A stretch of 18,037 bases of DNA from NCBI GenBank assembly GCA_937907215.1, contig CALESG010000025.1, positions 1 to 18,037 on the forward strand. The letters run 5' to 3'. The notes under the pieces are model-generated. The model searched no databases, was not told the origin of the DNA, and saw only the letters and a program-made list of their open reading frames with translations. Positions 15,838 to 18,037 of this stretch are shown here, piece after piece. Numbering within the stretch: position 1 is the first letter of the stretch; every line of letters starts with the position of its first letter. The stretch is from an uncultured Ruminococcus sp. (GTDB taxonomy: Bacteria; Bacillota; Clostridia; Oscillospirales; Ruminococcaceae). The position numbers were made by a program, and so were the translations under genes.

Positions 15838-16421
15838 ATGATTAAATTAAAAAAGTAAAGCTATTTCATGCATATTAGTATTTAGTACTGCATTCACAAC
15901 ATTTGCCCCTATACATGCGAATGCGGAAAATCTTAAATTTGCATCTAATTCAAACTTTGAATATGAGTTATCTGCTGAAATTGTAACTGAAAAAAACAAT
16001 AATGGAGAATTTAATGATTTAGTTAAACTAACATTCAATGTAATTAATAATCCGGGCTCTTATCAGATTAAGTTTGCTTTTAAATTAGATTGCAAAGATT
16101 GCGATAAAGTAAATTATAATATAGTAAAATACGGTGTTTCTGAAGAACTTATTAATAATCAATATTATATTTTACCAACATTAAATAGAGAAAAAAATTT
16201 TTGCATGGTTGATATTTTAACAAATTTCACAAATGATCCTACGTCATGGTCATATGATCGTAATGATTGCTATTCATATTCTTTATATTTAGATATTGAT
16301 GATAGCAAATTATACGACTATGAATTTTCTTCTATTGTATTGACATATAAATCATTAACGGAAAACATTGATGTTGATATTCCTACATCAGAAGGTATTT
16401 TAAACAATGAATTTTCCCTAA
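15838..16421 (+). pseudogene. 5' part of a secreted dockerin protein gene, frameshifted and IS-interrupted
   Basis: The ATG with its AAGGAG site reads only six codons before TAA. Removing one A from the six-A tract at 15849-15854 opens a continuous frame: a signal peptide (MIKLKSKAISCILVFSTA, then a likely cut after the ANA at residues 27-29) and a region of about 165 residues up to L194. That region is rich in beta-prone segments such as VKLTFNVINNPGSYQIKFAF, which weakly recalls a cohesin-like beta sandwich; this is a guess. The frame then runs into the insertion element. Joined to the 3' part, and with the A tract corrected, the gene would encode 324 residues. It is probably an exported cellulosome-type component. 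A sequencing error in the A tract cannot be excluded, but the insertion breaks the gene in any case. Confidence 0.8.
16418..16421. repeat. Target site duplication, left copy (CTAA)
   Basis: CTAA directly precedes the left end of the element and recurs at 17548-17551 directly after the right end. Four-base YTAR duplications are typical of IS5-family insertion. Confidence 0.9.
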
Positions 16422-16519
16422 GGCAACACCGCATATATCGTGATAAAGAAAAAGCGCATCCGTCCCTAAAGCTAAATACGCAGAAATATGTTCATTTTTC
16501 GTCCGCAGGGCGTACTGAA

Positions 16520-17497
16520 TCAAGCCGTCAGGGATTTCCTGTCAGCCAGATACAGATTCGCCAATGCGAACATGATATTCAGTTTGGCGGTCTGTTTTCG
16601 CAGCCCCCGATATCGTGTTTTTCGATATCGGAATAATCGTTTGACGATAGCAAAAACATGTTCCACCTTGCATCTTACGGATGATTTTTCATGTTCTTTT
16701 TTCCTTGCATAGTATTGCCCGCTGCGGGAGAGCTTTTTCAGAGATGACGGCCTGCGGTTTATATTCTACTTGATCTTTTTGCCTGCTTTATTCTTTTTGA
16801 CGGCATCATCACGTTTGTCAGCACCGAGATATCCGGAATCTCCGCCTACCCGGTCTTCTTCTCCGTACAGCAGATCAGGAACAGTCGTGACATCCGCTGT
16901 ATTTGCAGGTGTCACCTTGACATGATGCACCAGTCCGCTTTCTTCGTCAACACCGATATGCCCCTTGTATCCGAAATGCCACTGATTGCCTTTTTTCGTC
17001 GAATGTGCTTCCGGATCTCGCTTCTTCTCTCGATTCTTTGTGGAAGACGGCGCTGCGATCAAGGTTGAGTCGACAATGGTTCCTTTTTTCAAAATGAGTT
17101 TTCGCTTTTCAAGAATCTTCACAACCTCTGCAAAGATCTTTTCCTGAATACCGTTTTTCTCAAGAAGATTTCTGAATCTACCGATGGTATCTCCATCCGG
17201 CACTTCATCCGGCGATTTTACTCCGCAAAACTCTGAGAACGCACGGCTGTCAATGACTTCCGTCATAACGCGCATATCTGCAAGATCATAAAGATTTTGC
17301 AGCAGAAAGATTCTCAGCATCAGTTCCAGCGGATATGGTTTATTGCCGCGCTCTCCTTTGTAATAGCACGGCTCGATGATTCCTACGAATGTATCCCACG
17401 GTATGATGCTTTCAATTTTATCCAGAAATTCTTTTTTGCTGGTTCTGGCCTGTCCCAGCTCATCGTTCATCATGGCCAGTTTCAGTTGTGTTTCCAT
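16520..17497 (-). pseudogene. IS5-family DDE transposase with an in-frame TAG
   Basis: The reading frame opens at 17497 and meets TAG at 16766-16768 after 243 residues. In the same frame it then continues 81 more codons to TGA at 16520-16522, for 325 positions in all; E. coli IS5 transposase has 326. The N-terminus resembles IS5 (EFLDKIESIIPW, GNKPYPLELMLRI). D residues lie in GTIVDSTLI and VGGDSGYLG, and the GNQWHFGYKGHIGVD motif is present. The third catalytic residue, E in RCKVEHVFAIVKR, lies beyond the TAG, followed by TRYRGL. The 243-residue product would therefore lack part of the active site. TAG ends glgB and cas3 in this window, so it is a true stop here; the copy is probably inactive unless the stop is read through. 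Confidence 0.9.
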
Positions 17498-17503
17498 ACT
17501 CCT

Positions 17504-17532
17504 ATTATACCATGTTTTTCACTGCTTTGCAA
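17504..17532 (-). promoter_or_regulatory. Transposase promoter at the right end of the IS
   Basis: On the minus strand TTGCAA (17527-17532) and TATAAT (17504-17509) are separated by 17 bases. Only six bases lie between the -10 box and the transposase ATG, so the transcript would begin at or next to the start codon and the AGGAG at 17499-17503 would not be transcribed or would be of no use. Confidence 0.7.
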
Positions 17533-17547
17533 TTGTGCGGTGTTGCC

Positions 17548-17551
17548 CTAA
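17548..17551. repeat. Target site duplication, right copy (CTAA)
   Basis: This is the second copy of the four-base duplication made by the insertion; the partner is at 16418-16421. Confidence 0.9.
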
Positions 17552-17943
17552 ATGCAACTGATACTGATGTTCCTTATATTGTGGGAGATGTTGTAAGGGA
17601 TAACATTATTAATATTTCTGATGCAACAGAAACTTTTAAAATTGCTTCATGTGCTGAACAAGACACCACTGTTGCTTCCGTAAATAATATAAATAAATTA
17701 ATTAACGCTGGAGTATCTACTGAAACTGTAAACTGGGCACATGAATTTCCCGGTCTAATACTTAATTCAAAATATGCATGCGCAGAAGTAGCTGACGTTG
17801 ACAATAATCATATAATCAATCAATATGATGGTATTGCTATATTACAATACTATTCAAATCATGTTGCTGGTTTAGATGTAGATAAATACATAAACTCTGA
17901 ACAGTTTAAAACGATAACAATGTTTCAATCAACATCAATATAA
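17552..17943 (+). pseudogene. 3' part of the dockerin protein gene
   Basis: After the element the reading frame continues as NATDTDVPYIVGDVVRD and onward to TAA at 17941-17943, about 130 residues. Two dockerin-type calcium-binding repeats can be seen: GDVVRDNIINISDATETF, and ADVDNNHIINQYDGIAILQ. The second has the standard ligand spacing (D, D, N, D at loop positions 1, 3, 5 and 12). In the first, position 3 is valine. Dockerins bind cohesin modules of scaffold proteins outside the cell. About 50 residues separate the repeats, more than in most dockerins. This stretch is the direct continuation of the 5' part at 15838-16421 and has no start or ribosome site of its own. Confidence 0.82.
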
Positions 17944-17961
17944 CTTTAAGGAGGCATTCTT

Positions 17962-18037
17962 ATGAAAAAATTAATAGCAATTTCATCTTCAATAGCACTT
18001 CTTATCATATCTGCCAGCTTAGCTGTAAATGCAGAAG
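17962..18037 (+). CDS. Start of a secreted protein gene, cut by the window edge
   Basis: ATG at 17962 follows AAGGAGG (17948-17954) with seven bases of spacing. The 25 visible codons read MKKLIAISSS, then a hydrophobic stretch, then LAVNAE, a standard signal peptide with a likely cut after the NA. It begins 18 bases after the dockerin gene stop, so the two were probably co-transcribed. The product cannot be named from this fragment. Confidence 0.75.
   Translation, partial: MKKLIAISSSIALLIISASLAVNAE

Larger units (their letters stand above)
16422..17547 (-). mobile_element. IS5-family insertion sequence, 1126 bp
   Basis: The ends are inverted repeats: GGCAACACCGCA reads inward at 16422-16433, and its complement ends at 17547. 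A CTAA duplication flanks both sides. The element holds one transposase gene on the minus strand that fills nearly the whole length, and it is visibly richer in GC than the host sequence around it, a sign of transfer. It lies inside the dockerin gene; removing it with one CTAA copy restores that frame precisely, which suggests a recent insertion. A perfect nine-base palindromic hairpin (16607-16631) lies in the 3' part of the transposase coding sequence. Confidence 0.95.

Noticed and set aside
16205..16636. A 143-residue plus-strand gene
   Set aside because: It is the dockerin frame running into the insertion element; the last part is antisense to the transposase.
16766..16768. TAG read as an amino acid through a changed genetic code
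   Set aside because: glgB and cas3 end with TAG at the expected family length, so TAG is a working stop in this organism.
17488..17943. An independent 151-residue gene starting within the IS
   Set aside because: Its first 20 residues come from the IS end, and no ribosome site is present; it is the 3' part of the dockerin gene.

Overview
The window is low-GC, gram-positive-like DNA with strong Shine-Dalgarno sites and consensus sigma-A promoters. A secreted protein with a dockerin module near the right end points to a cellulosome-type Clostridia relative, most likely Ruminococcus or a close genus. That assignment is inferred from family content only.

Positions 43-2387 hold a 39-repeat type I-E CRISPR array with 38 spacers. 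Positions 2432-11552 hold a complete type I-E cas operon on the minus strand, in the order cas3, cse1, cse2, cas7e, cas5e, cas6e, cas1, cas2-DEDDh. Genes are spaced by 16 bases or less, and several overlap. The operon is read from a textbook TTGACA-17-TATAAT promoter at 11588-11616 toward the array. The repeat orientation and the degenerate repeat at 43-70 put the array leader at the right, between cas2 and the array, so array and operon run in the same direction. Cas6e would cut the repeat hairpins, Cse1-Cse2-Cas7-Cas5-Cas6e would form Cascade, Cas3 would degrade targets, and Cas1 with the Cas2-exonuclease fusion would add spacers. Every core part looks intact.

Positions 11719-14942 hold two minus-strand metabolic genes: an FAD-dependent oxidoreductase with a C-terminal Rieske domain, and a glycogen branching enzyme (glgB). 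A 14-bp hairpin lies between them. A TetR-type regulator (15141-15665, plus strand) diverges from glgB. The two predicted promoters overlap at their -10 boxes, which suggests the regulator may control glgB.

Positions 15838-17943 hold a secreted dockerin protein gene with two lesions. One is a +1 shift in an A tract right after the start codon. The other is a 1126-bp IS5-family element (16422-17547) flanked by a CTAA target duplication. Removing the element and one CTAA copy rejoins the dockerin frame exactly. The element's transposase carries an in-frame TAG, with the rest of the protein, including the third catalytic residue, continuing beyond it. A further secreted-protein gene starts at 17962 and leaves the window.

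No wholly new system is evident. The most informative details are the PAM-derived-looking base beside the repeats, the Cas2-exonuclease fusion, the overlapping glgB/tetR promoters and the double-hit dockerin gene.
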